Shown here: in pieces, positions 32,992-40,928 of the stretch | Layout of the letters: every line of letters begins with the position of its first letter | Numbering within the stretch: the first letter of the stretch is position 1 | NCBI GenBank assembly: GCA_029263015.1 | Contig: JAJCYI010000114.1 | Span: 1 to 40,928 of the forward strand | DNA from: Saprospiraceae bacterium | GTDB taxonomy: Bacteria; Bacteroidota; Bacteroidia; Chitinophagales; Saprospiraceae | Length of the DNA stretch: 40,928 bases | Direction of reading: 5' to 3' | Program-made: the position numbers and the translations under genes | The notes under the pieces: model-generated | Seen by the model: the letters and a program-made list of their open reading frames with translations, nothing else | What the model was told of the DNA's origin: nothing | Databases searched by the model: none

Positions 32992-34419
32992 ATGATCGAA
33001 TTAACGGTTATAGAAAAAACATTGCTCGCCGACACCGTCACCCCGGTAAGCCTTTATTTGCGCCTGCGTGATCGGTATCCGGGCTCATTGTTGTTGGAAA
33101 GTTCAGATTATCACGGCAAGGAAAATGCGCTTTCGTTCATCTGCTTTGATCCGATAGCAAGTATTACTTTGGGAAATGGAAAGTTGGAAACCCAGCTGCC
33201 GGACCAATTACCAGAGCAAAAACCGATTGCGAAAAAAGAATTGGTCTTTGATGAACTGGATGCTTTTTTTAATAATTTCAAAATAGTAAAATCGCAAAGT
33301 TCAAGAGCCAAAAAACTCAACGGGTTTTTCGGCTATGCAGCTTTCGATGCCATCACCCATTTTGAAAACATCGAACTAAAAAACTCCACCGCAGCCAACC
33401 GCAACATCCCTGAACTCTGCTATAAACTCTTCCGCTTCATCCTCTGCATCAACCATTTTACTAATCAAATGACCCTGTTGGAAAACCTGCCTGTCGGACA
33501 GGCAGGCCTGCCGCAAGATGAAAGAAGCCAAATGGAAGAGGCTGAAACACTTATCGCTGCGCCCGTTTTTCCGAGTTTCCATTTCCGTAAAACAGGAGAG
33601 GAGCAGACTAATATGAGTGATGAAGAATACATGGAAATGGTCAGCAAAGGAAAAGAGCATTGCCAGCGTGGTGATGTGTTCCAGGTTGTTTTGGCAAGGC
33701 AATTTTCACAGGCTTTTGTTGGCGACGAGTTCAATGTTTACAGGGCTTTACGATCAGTCAACCCATCACCCTATTTATTCTATTTCGATTTTGGGGCGTT
33801 CCGGATTTTTGGCTCGTCGCCAGAAGCACAGATACAGGTACAGGGCAACACCGCCATCATCAACCCCATCGCCGGAACCGTTGCCCGCACGGGCGACGAC
33901 CTTGCCGACAAGGCCGCAGCCGAGAGCCTGCTTGCCGATCCAAAGGAAAACGCCGAGCACGTAATGTTAGTCGATCTTGCCCGCAACGACCTCAGCCGTC
34001 TGGCAAAAAACGTGCAGGTGAAAACCTATAAGGAGGTACAGTATTTCAGCCACGTCATCCACCTCGTTTCCGCGGTGGAAGGTACATTGCCGAAAGGCAC
34101 TTCACGGAGCCGTTTGATGGGCGAGACATTCCCCGCTGGCACGCTCAGTGGTGCCCCCAAGTACCGGGCGTTGCAACTCATTGACGAGATCGAACCCAGC
34201 GCCCGTGGATTCTATGGTGGCTGCGTTGGATTCTTCAATTTCGACGGTGAAATGAACCATGCCATCTTGATCCGCTCCTTTCTCAGCAAACAGAACCGCC
34301 TCCACTATCAAGCTGGGGCGGGGATTGTGAAATATTCAAAAGAGGAATCAGAATGTCAGGAGGTTTTCAATAAAATTGGGGCGCTGCGGAAGGCAATGGG
34401 TGTTGCAGAAAAATTGTAG
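32992..34419 (+). CDS. trpE: Anthranilate synthase component I
   Basis: 475 residues. Converts chorismate plus ammonia (from TrpG) to anthranilate, the committed step of Trp synthesis. The Trp feedback-binding motif LLLESS is at 33-38. The chorismate-binding domain (about 200-470) has RGDVFQVVLARQFSQ, PSPYLFYFDFGAFRIFGSSP, PIAGTVARTG, HVMLVDLARNDLSRL, GTLSGAPKYRALQLIDEIEP, and GFYGGCVGFFNFDGEMNHAI. Residues about 166-174 (LPVGQAGLP), between the two domains, are encoded by a perfect DNA palindrome and look like an in-frame insertion. It is the first structural gene of the operon, 82 bp after the attenuator, with a 123-bp gap to trpG. Two direct copies of CCTTTACACCAAAAA (32951, 32975) precede the start. 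Confidence 0.96.
   Translation: MIELTVIEKTLLADTVTPVSLYLRLRDRYPGSLLLESSDYHGKENALSFICFDPIASITLGNGKLETQLPDQLPEQKPIAKKELVFDELDAFFNNFKIVKSQSSRAKKLNGFFGYAAFDAITHFENIELKNSTAANRNIPELCYKLFRFILCINHFTNQMTLLENLPVGQAGLPQDERSQMEEAETLIAAPVFPSFHFRKTGEEQTNMSDEEYMEMVSKGKEHCQRGDVFQVVLARQFSQAFVGDEFNVYRALRSVNPSPYLFYFDFGAFRIFGSSPEAQIQVQGNTAIINPIAGTVARTGDDLADKAAAESLLADPKENAEHVMLVDLARNDLSRLAKNVQVKTYKEVQYFSHVIHLVSAVEGTLPKGTSRSRLMGETFPAGTLSGAPKYRALQLIDEIEPSARGFYGGCVGFFNFDGEMNHAILIRSFLSKQNRLHYQAGAGIVKYSKEESECQEVFNKIGALRKAMGVAEKL
33486..33512. repeat. Short palindromic element in frame within trpE
   Basis: CCTGCCTGTC and GACAGGCAGG (33486-33495, 33497-33506) are exact reverse complements around one base. The overlapping GGCAGGCCTGCC (33501-33512) is a second perfect palindrome. 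It encodes PVGQAGL in a linker between TrpE domains. It is much more GC-rich than its surroundings, as expected of an inserted mobile palindrome. Confidence 0.8.
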
Positions 34420-34435
34420 TTGGGAAACAAGTATT

Positions 34436-34490
34436 GCTCAAATAATAACTTAACAATTTAGGCTGTTTCTTTCGCCCTTATTATTTGAGC
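34436..34490. repeat. Inverted repeat in the trpE-trpG gap
   Basis: GCTCAAATAATA (34436-34447) pairs exactly with TATTATTTGAGC (34479-34490) around a 31-nt loop, starting 16 bp after the trpE stop. AT-rich and without a T-run. It may adjust mRNA stability or processing between cistrons. Confidence 0.6.
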
Positions 34491-34542
34491 GTTGCTAAAT
34501 TTTCCACAAAAAATATCGGAAAACTAATTTCCCGACCACATT

Positions 34543-35109
34543 ATGAAAATATTAGTCCTCGACAATTACGACTCTTTTACCTACAACCTCGTTCACTATT
34601 TGGAGGAGATCACAGGGACGCCGCCCGATGTCTTCCGCAACGACCAGATCACTGTAGAAGAGGTAAGTACGTATGACAAAATATTGCTCTCTCCCGGCCC
34701 CGGCCTACCGAATGAAGCAGGCATTTTGTGTGACCTCATCAAGGCACACGCAGCTGAGAAAAGTATCCTCGGTATCTGTCTCGGTCTGCAAGCCATCGGC
34801 GAAGTGTTCGGTGCCAAATTGGAGAACCTTGATCGTGTTTTCCATGGAGTGGCCACTCCCATAAAAGTAGTCGATGAAAAAGAGCAGTTATTTGCTGGCC
34901 TGCCCGAAAGCTTTGAAGTGGGCCGATACCACTCATGGGTCGTTTCCAATATTGATCTGCCCGATTGTTTTGATAAAACAGCGGTGGATGAAAATGGGCA
35001 GATCATGGGATTGACACATAAATTATATGATGTACGCGGAGTCCAGTTTCACCCCGAATCAATTATGACGGAACATGGGATGGATCTACTGCGGAATTGG
35101 GTGCTTTGA
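34543..35109 (+). CDS. trpG: Anthranilate synthase component II (glutamine amidotransferase)
   Basis: 188 residues. Hydrolyses glutamine and passes ammonia to TrpE. Class I amidotransferase motifs: ILVLDNYDSFTYNLVHYL at the start, LLSPGPGLPNEAG (oxyanion region), nucleophile Cys79 in ILGICLGLQAIGE, and catalytic His and Glu in VQFHPESIMT. RYHSWVV is typical of TrpG/PabA. PabA-type use for folate synthesis is possible in some bacteria with a single gene, but the operon points to Trp. It follows trpE by 123 bp and precedes trpD by 61 bp. Confidence 0.96.
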   Translation: MKILVLDNYDSFTYNLVHYLEEITGTPPDVFRNDQITVEEVSTYDKILLSPGPGLPNEAGILCDLIKAHAAEKSILGICLGLQAIGEVFGAKLENLDRVFHGVATPIKVVDEKEQLFAGLPESFEVGRYHSWVVSNIDLPDCFDKTAVDENGQIMGLTHKLYDVRGVQFHPESIMTEHGMDLLRNWVL

Positions 35110-35113
35110 GGTG

Positions 35114-35158
35114 ACGCCTTTGCGCAGAATGAGCGGGGAGAAAGGCGTTGTCTCCGCT
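35114..35158 (+). repeat. Overlapping hairpins in the trpG-trpD gap
   Basis: ACGCCTTT (35114-35121) pairs with AAAGGCGT (35141-35148). AGCGGGGAGA (35132-35141) can pair, with a small bulge, with TCTCCGCT (35151-35158). The two share position 35141 and interlock, so they could be alternative folds just before the trpD start. Confidence 0.45.
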
Positions 35159-35170
35159 AAAAAATGAAAA

Positions 35171-36160
35171 ATGAAAATAATACTAAACCATCTATTTGAG
35201 CACCGAAAACTTACCCGGGAAGAATCCAGGGAAGTACTCACGAATATAGCTAACGGTGCTTACAATGAATCGCAGATCGCTGCATTCCTCACAGTTTATC
35301 TCATGCGGAGCATCTCCGTGGAAGAATTGGCTGGCTTTCGGGAAGCACTACTCGACCTTTGTATCAAAGTAGATTTAGATGGCACTCCCGCGATTGATTT
35401 ATGTGGGACAGGTGGCGATGGGAAAAATACTTTTAACATCAGCACCTTGGCCAGTTTTGTGGCGGCAGGAGCTGGGGCAAAAGTTGCCAAGCACGGCAAT
35501 TATGGCGTATCTTCCGTATGTGGTTCATCGAATGTAATGGAAAAATTAGGTTATACATTTAAAAACGACCCAGATCAATTGCGGCAAGAACTAGACAAGT
35601 CCGGCATCTGCTTTTTGCATGCACCGCTGTTCCATCCTGCCATGAAAAATGTAGCCCCAGTTCGCCGTGCCCTGGGCATCAAGACCTTTTTCAATATGCT
35701 CGGGCCGCTGGTCAATCCTGCTTTTCCCTCTGCACAATTCACGGGCGTTTTTAGCTTGGAATTGGGACGCATTTACCGATATCTCCTGCAAGAGACCGAC
35801 CGCAAATTTACGGTCGTACATACCCTTGGTGGTTACGACGAGGTTTCCCTCACCGACCGGGCGGCCCACCTCTCCAACGATGGCGAGGGCATGTTGACCC
35901 CTGCTGATTTTGGCGGAGCGGTGGAGCCGCAGGCTATTTACGGTGGCGATACAGTGGAAGAAGCTTCGAAATTGTTTACCCAAATTTTGAGCGGAAACGG
36001 TACGGAATCGCAAAACCGGGTGGTCGTTGCCAATGCGGCACTGGCCTTGCAGACCTATGGTGTAGCAGAATCACTGGAGGACTGCATCGCCACTGCTGAG
36101 GAGTCACTGGTGTCAGGAAAAGCAATGGGCGTTTTGAAGAAATTAATCAGTTTGAATTAA
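35171..36160 (+). CDS. trpD: Anthranilate phosphoribosyltransferase
   Basis: 329 residues. Transfers the phosphoribosyl group of PRPP to anthranilate. The PRPP-binding glycine-rich loop is DLCGTGGDGKNTFNISTLA, followed by KVAKHGNYGVSSVCGSSNV. Also typical are FLHAPLFHPAMKNVAPVRR, LGIKTFFNMLGPLVNPAF, and VVHTLGGYDEVSLT. The ATG at 35171 (MKIILNHLFEHRKLTREES) gives normal length; another ATG (35164-35166) is out of frame. It is the third enzyme gene of the operon. A 107-bp gap filled by an imperfect inverted repeat separates it from trpC. Confidence 0.96.
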   Translation: MKIILNHLFEHRKLTREESREVLTNIANGAYNESQIAAFLTVYLMRSISVEELAGFREALLDLCIKVDLDGTPAIDLCGTGGDGKNTFNISTLASFVAAGAGAKVAKHGNYGVSSVCGSSNVMEKLGYTFKNDPDQLRQELDKSGICFLHAPLFHPAMKNVAPVRRALGIKTFFNMLGPLVNPAFPSAQFTGVFSLELGRIYRYLLQETDRKFTVVHTLGGYDEVSLTDRAAHLSNDGEGMLTPADFGGAVEPQAIYGGDTVEEASKLFTQILSGNGTESQNRVVVANAALALQTYGVAESLEDCIATAEESLVSGKAMGVLKKLISLN

Positions 36161-36162
36161 TG

Positions 36163-36251
36163 ATTCATTGTTTCATTGCCGCATGGTTTCATTGTCCAGC
36201 CATCACGCATTGGGTTAAACAATGAAGCAATGATTCCATGAAACAATGAAA
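36163..36251. repeat. Imperfect inverted repeat filling the trpD-trpC gap
   Basis: About 33-nt arms (36163-36195 and 36219-36251) pair at roughly 26 positions. They are built from variants of TTTCATTG and CAATGAAA. It starts right after the trpD stop and ends shortly before trpC, so it occupies nearly the whole gap. Confidence 0.6.
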
Positions 36252-36267
36252 CCGGAACAATAAAACA

Positions 36268-37080
36268 ATGCAAATTTTAGAAAAAATAGTCGCACACAAA
36301 CGAAAAGAAGTTGCCGAGCGCAAGTCTCTCTACCCGACCGATTTGCTCGAGCGTAGCTTGTTTTTTGAAACGGAATGTGTCTCGATGGTGAAATATTTAA
36401 AGGATGAAAATAAGTCCGGCGTCATCGCAGAATTTAAACGGCGATCGCCATCGAAAGGGGACATTAATAAATATGCTTCGGTGGAACAAGTGACCATCGG
36501 TTATATGCAAGCAGGTGCTTCGGCTCTCTCTGTGCTAACGGACACACAGTTTTTTGGTGGCACGAGTGCCGACCTCAGCGAGGCCCGCAAATTCAACTAC
36601 TGTCCTATCCTTAGGAAAGATTTTACGATTGATGAATACCAAATTATTGAGGCCAAGTCCATCGGTGCAGATGCTATTTTACTGATCGCAGCCTGCCTGT
36701 CGCCACAGGAGGTCAAGCAAATGAGTGGGGTCGCCAAATCGCTAGGCTTGCAGGTTTTATTAGAAATACATGATGAAACCGAGTTCGACCGCTTTTGTGA
36801 AAATATAGATATGGTTGGTGTAAATAATCGGGATTTAAAAACATTTAAAACCTCAATTGAAAATTCACATAATTTATTGGCGCTTTTACCAAATATCGTT
36901 GCAAAAATATCGGAGAGCGGCATCAACGACCCAAAAGATGCGGCGGGTTTGTTGCAGGCGGGTTTTGATGGATTGTTGATCGGGGAGTCGTTTATGAAGA
37001 ATAGCCAACCAGGCATGGCGTGCTCGGAGTTTGTGTCAGAGGTGGAAAGGATTAGAAAGCTTGACTACTCGACCCACTAA
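36268..37080 (+). CDS. trpC: Indole-3-glycerol phosphate synthase
   Basis: 270 residues, a (beta/alpha)8 barrel closing the ring of CdRP to indole-3-glycerol phosphate. Signatures: ILEKIVAHKRKEVAERK (N-terminal helix), VIAEFKRRSPSKGDIN with the catalytic Glu and Lys, ALSVLTDTQFFGGT, PILRKDFTIDEYQIIEAK, VGVNNRDLKTF, and ISESGINDP near the phosphate site. It is separate from trpF, whereas they are fused in E. coli. trpF follows after 16 bp. Confidence 0.96.
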   Translation: MQILEKIVAHKRKEVAERKSLYPTDLLERSLFFETECVSMVKYLKDENKSGVIAEFKRRSPSKGDINKYASVEQVTIGYMQAGASALSVLTDTQFFGGTSADLSEARKFNYCPILRKDFTIDEYQIIEAKSIGADAILLIAACLSPQEVKQMSGVAKSLGLQVLLEIHDETEFDRFCENIDMVGVNNRDLKTFKTSIENSHNLLALLPNIVAKISESGINDPKDAAGLLQAGFDGLLIGESFMKNSQPGMACSEFVSEVERIRKLDYSTH

Positions 37081-37096
37081 AGTTTAAAATAAAATC

Positions 37097-37747
37097 ATGT
37101 ACCTAAAAATTTGTGGCCTCCGCCAAACTGATAATATAAAGTTGCTGCTCCCATTGCTGCCTGATTATCTCGGTTTTATTTTTTATAAAAATTCAAAAAG
37201 ACATGCCGAAGGGATATTAGAAAAGGATTTTATTAAAAATGAAAAGAGTATAAAAAAAACGGGTGTATTCGTCAATGAAAAATTAGAAACAATAAAAGCC
37301 ATTATTGAAAAATATGGACTGGATGCAGTACAGTTGCACGGAGATGAAACGCCGGAATATTGCCAACAATTGAAGAATGTATATTTGGGAAGCAACTTAA
37401 AGCTGCCTCCCAAATTAGAATTAATAAAAATATTTTCTGTCAACGACAATTTTGATTTTAATAAAACTAAAAAATACGAAGATGTTTGCGACCTTTTTTT
37501 ATTCGACACCAAAGGCACAGAACGGGGCGGCAACGGCATTGCCTTTAATTGGGAGGTTTTAAAAAAATACAATGGTGAAAGACCGTTTTTTCTCAGCGGC
37601 GGAATTAGTCAAGAAGATACAGCGGAAATAAAAAAAATAAACCATCCAAAATTATATGGTGTGGATATTAATAGTCGCTTTGAAATTGAGCCTGGATTAA
37701 AAAATGTGGAGGCGGTGAAATATTTTATCGATGAATTAAGAAGCTAA
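37097..37747 (+). CDS. trpF: Phosphoribosylanthranilate isomerase
   Basis: 216 residues, a (beta/alpha)8 barrel isomerising PRA to CdRP. The catalytic Cys is in [12 protein letters not shown] (Cys7), and the catalytic Asp is in [20 protein letters not shown]. Other family parts are [45 protein letters not shown], and [12 protein letters not shown]. It is visibly richer in A and T at third positions than trpB, its neighbour. It ends two bases before trpB, so coupling is likely. Confidence 0.95.
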   Translation: MYLKICGLRQTDNIKLLLPLLPDYLGFIFYKNSKRHAEGILEKDFIKNEKSIKKTGVFVNEKLETIKAIIEKYGLDAVQLHGDETPEYCQQLKNVYLGSNLKLPPKLELIKIFSVNDNFDFNKTKKYEDVCDLFLFDTKGTERGGNGIAFNWEVLKKYNGERPFFLSGGISQEDTAEIKKINHPKLYGVDINSRFEIEPGLKNVEAVKYFIDELRS

Positions 37748-37749
37748 AT

Positions 37750-38937
37750 ATGAAAACAGAAAAAATAGCAATAGACAAACGCGGCTACTACGGCGAATTC
37801 GGGGGCGCTTATGTTCCCGAAATGCTCCATGCTAATGTTAAGGAATTGCAGGACTGCTACCTCGAGGTACTCGCTGACCCAGCATTTCAAAAAGAATTCC
37901 GCTCCCTGCTGAAAAATTATGTCGGACGCCCCACGCCGCTTTATTTTGCGAAACGGCTTTCTGCAAAATACGACACGCAAATCTACCTAAAACGGGAAGA
38001 CCTCTGCCACACCGGCGCCCATAAAATCAACAACACCATTGGACAGATATTGCTGGCGCAAAGACTCGGGAAAAAGCGCATCATTGCCGAAACTGGTGCA
38101 GGGCAGCACGGCGTCGCCACGGCAACAGTCTGCGCGCTGATGGGACTGGAATGCATCGTTTACATGGGCAAGCTCGACATCGAACGGCAAGCCCCCAATG
38201 TAGCCCGCATGAAAATGTTGGGTGCAACGGTTGTCCCTGCACTTAGCGGCAACATGACCCTCAAGGATGCCACCAACGAGGCCATAAGAGATTGGTTGTC
38301 AAACCCTTCGGATACTCATTACATCATCGGCTCGGTAGTTGGACCGCATCCGTATCCCGACTTAGTGGCGAAGTTACAGGCAGTCATCAGCGAAGAAATA
38401 CTTGAACAGCTCCCAGAACAAACGGGCAGAAAATTGCCTGATGCGGTGATGGCATGTGTCGGCGGGGGCAGCAATGCAGCGGGGGCCTTTTATCATTTTA
38501 TCAACGAACCTTCTGTGCAGCTGATCGCTGCGGAAGCGGCTGGCCTTGGTGTCCATAGTGGCGAAACAGCGGCGACCATCGCCCTCGGCAAACCGGGAGT
38601 GCTCCACGGCAGCCGTTCCTATTTGATCCAAACGGATGACGGGCAGGTAGTCGAGCCATACTCCATTTCTGCGGGTTTGGACTATCCTGGTGTCGGCCCC
38701 TTGCATGCTCATTTGGCAGCGACTAAGCGGGCAAAGTATTTTCCCGTGACAGATGAAGAAGCCCTGAAGGCTGTGGTGGAATTGTCGAGACTGGAAGGGA
38801 TTATTCCGGCACTGGAAACGGCACATGCATTGGCTCTTTTAAGGGAAATAAAATTCAAAAAAGAAGAAATCGTGGTGATCTGTTTGTCGGGAAGAGGGGA
38901 TAAGGATTTGGAAACATATATGAAATATTTGATGTGA
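37750..38937 (+). CDS. trpB: Tryptophan synthase beta chain
   Basis: 395 residues. PLP enzyme condensing indole and serine. The PLP lysine is Lys92 in [14 protein letters not shown]. Other signatures are [14 protein letters not shown] at the start, [20 protein letters not shown], the phosphate-binding [10 protein letters not shown], and [14 protein letters not shown]. Length and motifs fit TrpB1. It is more GC-rich than trpF and trpA on either side. It starts two bases after trpF and lies 33 bp before trpA, the expected alpha-beta complex pair. Confidence 0.97.
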   Translation: MKTEKIAIDKRGYYGEFGGAYVPEMLHANVKELQDCYLEVLADPAFQKEFRSLLKNYVGRPTPLYFAKRLSAKYDTQIYLKREDLCHTGAHKINNTIGQILLAQRLGKKRIIAETGAGQHGVATATVCALMGLECIVYMGKLDIERQAPNVARMKMLGATVVPALSGNMTLKDATNEAIRDWLSNPSDTHYIIGSVVGPHPYPDLVAKLQAVISEEILEQLPEQTGRKLPDAVMACVGGGSNAAGAFYHFINEPSVQLIAAEAAGLGVHSGETAATIALGKPGVLHGSRSYLIQTDDGQVVEPYSISAGLDYPGVGPLHAHLAATKRAKYFPVTDEEALKAVVELSRLEGIIPALETAHALALLREIKFKKEEIVVICLSGRGDKDLETYMKYLM

Positions 38938-38970
38938 ATATAATTTGGAACCACCTAACATTTTGAAACC

Positions 38971-39732
38971 ATGAATAGATTAGACAATTTATTTTCACAC
39001 AAAAAGAAGGACACCCTCGCCATTTATTTCACAGCAGGCTTCCCTAAATTAAATGACACCCGTCGCATCCTCCTCGAACTGGATGCTGCTGGGACGGATA
39101 TAATAGAAATCGGCATGCCTTTTTCCGATCCATTAGCGGATGGTTCTACTATTCAGGCAAGTAGCCAAAAAGCATTGGGAAATGGGATGAGTTTGAAATT
39201 ATTATTTGAACAATTAAAAGACATTCGGCAGGAAACCGAAATTCCTATAGTATTAATGGGATATATAAATCCAGTAATGGTTTTTGGCGTGGAAGCATTT
39301 TGTAAAAAATGCCAGGAAATTGGAATAGATGGATTGATATTGCCAGACCTGCCATTGTGGGAATTTAATAATAATTATAAATCTATTTTTGAAAAATATG
39401 GGATCCACGCCATTTTTCTTGTGACGCCACAAACCTCCGATGAGCGAGTTCGGATATTGGACGCAGCAAGCAGTGGGTTTTTATATGCCGTTTCCGTTTC
39501 CACAACGACGGGGAGTTCTGGGAGATTTAATAAAGAACAGGAATCTTATTTTAAACGGCTCTCTAATTTAAAGTTAAACAATCCCATCCTTGTCGGTTTT
39601 GGAATTGCCGAGTCGAAAAATTTTAAAATTGCTAATAAATATTTAAACGGTGGGGTTGTGGGCAGTGCTTTTATTCGAGCAATAGAAAAAGAAGAAAGTG
39701 TGGATGGCTTCATAAAGAGCTTAAGAGGCTAA
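38971..39732 (+). CDS. trpA: Tryptophan synthase alpha chain
   Basis: 253 residues, a barrel that cleaves indole-3-glycerol phosphate and channels indole to TrpB. The catalytic pair is Glu46 and Asp57 in DIIEIGMPFSDPLADGST, spaced as in E. coli. Also seen are IVLMGYINPVMVFGVEAF, GLILPDLPLWE, LYAVSVSTTTGSSG, and LVGFGIAESKNF near the phosphate site. It starts LDNLFSHKKKDTLAIYFTAG. It is the last trp gene; a perfect 29-bp hairpin follows six bases after the stop. Confidence 0.96.
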   Translation: MNRLDNLFSHKKKDTLAIYFTAGFPKLNDTRRILLELDAAGTDIIEIGMPFSDPLADGSTIQASSQKALGNGMSLKLLFEQLKDIRQETEIPIVLMGYINPVMVFGVEAFCKKCQEIGIDGLILPDLPLWEFNNNYKSIFEKYGIHAIFLVTPQTSDERVRILDAASSGFLYAVSVSTTTGSSGRFNKEQESYFKRLSNLKLNNPILVGFGIAESKNFKIANKYLNGGVVGSAFIRAIEKEESVDGFIKSLRG

Positions 39733-39737
39733 TATGG

Positions 39738-39796
39738 TTTTGCTGTTTTCCAAAAGGGTGGGAATTAAATTCCCACCCTTTTGGAAAACAGCAAAA
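39738..39796. terminator. Perfect 29-bp hairpin between trpA and aroF
   Basis: Arms 39738-39766 and 39768-39796 are exact reverse complements with a one-base centre (inner part CAAAAGGGTGGGAATT). No T-run follows on the plus strand. It probably stabilises or partly ends the trp transcript, lowering aroF expression relative to trp. It is another of the long palindromes found between genes here. Confidence 0.75.
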
Positions 39797-39812
39797 AAAA
39801 ACACATTAAAAA

Positions 39813-40814
39813 ATGATTATTCAATTAGAAAAAAACATCAGCAGCGACTTAAAAAATAAAGTGCTGCAAAATATACACGAGGTTGGTTATAAGACGATGG
39901 AAGTGTCCACCCAATTTTCCAATTATTTGGTGAGCGTAGGGAAAAAGGAATTTGACATCCGTAAAATAGGAAACTTACCAGGCGTTCGGGATGTCCACCG
40001 CGTGAGCGATGCATATAAATTGGTGTCCAGGAAATGGAAAGTTCATTCCACAGAAATTGATTTAGGCGATGGTGTAAAGATATTCCGAGGCGGTATGGCT
40101 ATGATGGCCGGGCCTTGTTCTATCGAGGGTGAAGAACAAGTGGAAAAAATGGTCAACCACCTTGTTAAAAATAATATTAAAATAATGCGGGGCGGCGTAT
40201 ATAAACCGCGGAGTTCCCCCTATTCTTTTCGAGGCCTGGGAATGGATGGATTAAAAATGTGGCACAGTGCCTGTCGGGCACATGGCATTAAAATAATCAC
40301 CGAAGTAATGGATGCCGAACAGATAGAGGCGATGTACGATTATGTGGATATATATCAGGTGGGTGCGAGGAATGCGCAAAATTTCACGTTGCTCGATGGT
40401 TTGGGAAAAATAGATAAACCTGTTTTATTAAAACGGGGCATGTCGGGCACATTAGACGAATTGCTGCAAGCCGCTGAATATGTTTTTTCCAACGGTAATG
40501 AAAAAATAATTTTATGTGAACGGGGTATCCGAACGTATGAAAAAGCTTACCGCAATACTTTGGATTTAAATGCCATTCCTATATTAAAAGACAAAACCCA
40601 TTTACCTGTGGTCGTTGATCCATCGCATGGCATTGGCCTGCGAAAATATGTGGAAGCTATGGCATTGTCAGGCGTGGTGGCAGGAGCAGACGGGTTGCTG
40701 GTAGAAGTACACCATGAGCCAGAGAAAGCAGCTTCTGACGGGCAGCAGACTTTGGATTTTGCGGAAGCGGAGCGTTTATATTTGAAAGTAAAAACAGCGA
40801 TGCAACTTCGATAA
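39813..40814 (+). CDS. aroF: DAHP synthase, type I-beta, with N-terminal ferredoxin-like regulatory domain
   Basis: 333 residues. Condenses PEP and erythrose 4-phosphate to DAHP, the first step of the shikimate pathway feeding chorismate to TrpE. An N-terminal ferredoxin-like domain (about 1-70) precedes the barrel and is the feedback-sensing part in related I-beta enzymes. Catalytic parts: metal Cys102 in MMAGPCSIEG, PEP-binding Lys131 in GGVYKPRSSPYSFRG, IITEVMDAEQIEAM, QVGARNAQNF, LLKRGMSGTLDE, ILCERGIRTYE, and the metal site VVDPSHGIG. There is no chorismate-mutase domain, unlike some Bacteroidota fusions. It follows trpA by 80 bp with a hairpin between. Its last codons lie in the fold-back palindrome at the window end, but the frame up to the stop reads normally. 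Confidence 0.94.
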   Translation: MIIQLEKNISSDLKNKVLQNIHEVGYKTMEVSTQFSNYLVSVGKKEFDIRKIGNLPGVRDVHRVSDAYKLVSRKWKVHSTEIDLGDGVKIFRGGMAMMAGPCSIEGEEQVEKMVNHLVKNNIKIMRGGVYKPRSSPYSFRGLGMDGLKMWHSACRAHGIKIITEVMDAEQIEAMYDYVDIYQVGARNAQNFTLLDGLGKIDKPVLLKRGMSGTLDELLQAAEYVFSNGNEKIILCERGIRTYEKAYRNTLDLNAIPILKDKTHLPVVVDPSHGIGLRKYVEAMALSGVVAGADGLLVEVHHEPEKAASDGQQTLDFAEAERLYLKVKTAMQLR

Positions 40815-40928
40815 AGGCCTGTCAGGTTGTTTTTTTTCTATATGTCAGGGAGCGGTTAACCGCTCCCTGACATATAGAAAAAAAACAACCTGACAGGCCT
40901 TTATCGAAGTTGCATCGCTGTTTTTACT
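40787..40928. repeat. 142-bp perfect palindrome reaching the window end
   Basis: Every base from 40787 to 40857 pairs with 40928 back to 40858, without a spacer (centre GGTTAACC). The inner about 84 bp (40816-40899) is a hairpin repeat related to 23501-23584. The outer 29 bp are the end of aroF and its exact reverse complement. Perfect symmetry that includes coding sequence and stops only at the window edge points to a fold-back assembly end. Confidence 0.9.

Overview
The window looks like a chromosomal contig from a member of the Bacteroidota, most likely near the Saprospiria/Lewinella-type lineages (lineage below phylum is inference). The evidence is a GldD gliding lipoprotein, a CotH protein with a type IX secretion (T9SS) tail, a DUF5686/carboxypeptidase-regulatory outer-membrane protein, a CRTAC1-type FG-GAP lipoprotein, promoter-like TTG...TAnnTTTG boxes, and few Shine-Dalgarno sites. 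No rRNA, tRNA, CRISPR array, transposase or phage module was seen.

Layout. 1-1.4 kb: a 5'-truncated oxyR remnant and an ORF6N-domain gene carrying a perfect palindrome. 1.5-5.1 kb: polA, then an overlapping xisH-xisI pair. 5.1-7.6 kb (minus strand): mutY, ssb and gldD, with two hairpins and a 167-bp repeat between ssb and gldD. 7.7-10.7 kb: an SGNH hydrolase-like membrane protein, a VapBC-like toxin-antitoxin pair and prfA. 11.0-16.2 kb: tsaB, two paralogous cysteine-free ArsR regulators, prs, a conserved lipoprotein and a VWA protein. 16.3-20.0 kb: nadB, an inverted second copy of the 167-bp repeat, a 510-residue helical protein and, tail-to-tail with it, a small double-glycine-leader peptide. 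20.2-32.5 kb: surface and envelope genes (CotH/T9SS, CRTAC1, two carboxypeptidase-regulatory-like proteins), a DEAD-box helicase with a VF530-family partner, a VOC protein, an ArsC-like reductase and a small membrane protein. 32.7-40.8 kb: a complete tryptophan operon, trpE-G-D-C-F-B-A, followed by a DAHP synthase.

The clearest functional unit is the trp operon. A TAnnTTTG promoter precedes a 23-codon leader peptide with three consecutive Trp codons. A strong intrinsic terminator follows, and part of the leader can pair with the terminator in a mutually exclusive antiterminator. This is the architecture of ribosome-mediated attenuation. The DAHP synthase at the end couples entry into the shikimate pathway with the Trp branch.

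A second theme is palindromic DNA. There are long near-perfect hairpins between convergent genes and between trp cistrons, a dispersed 167-bp hairpin element, and a short palindrome inserted in frame in trpE. The last ~70 bp fold back exactly on the preceding ~70 bp, including aroF coding sequence, so sequence beyond about 40,857 should be treated as a probable assembly fold-back. The least explained locus is the double-glycine-leader peptide with its 510-residue neighbour.
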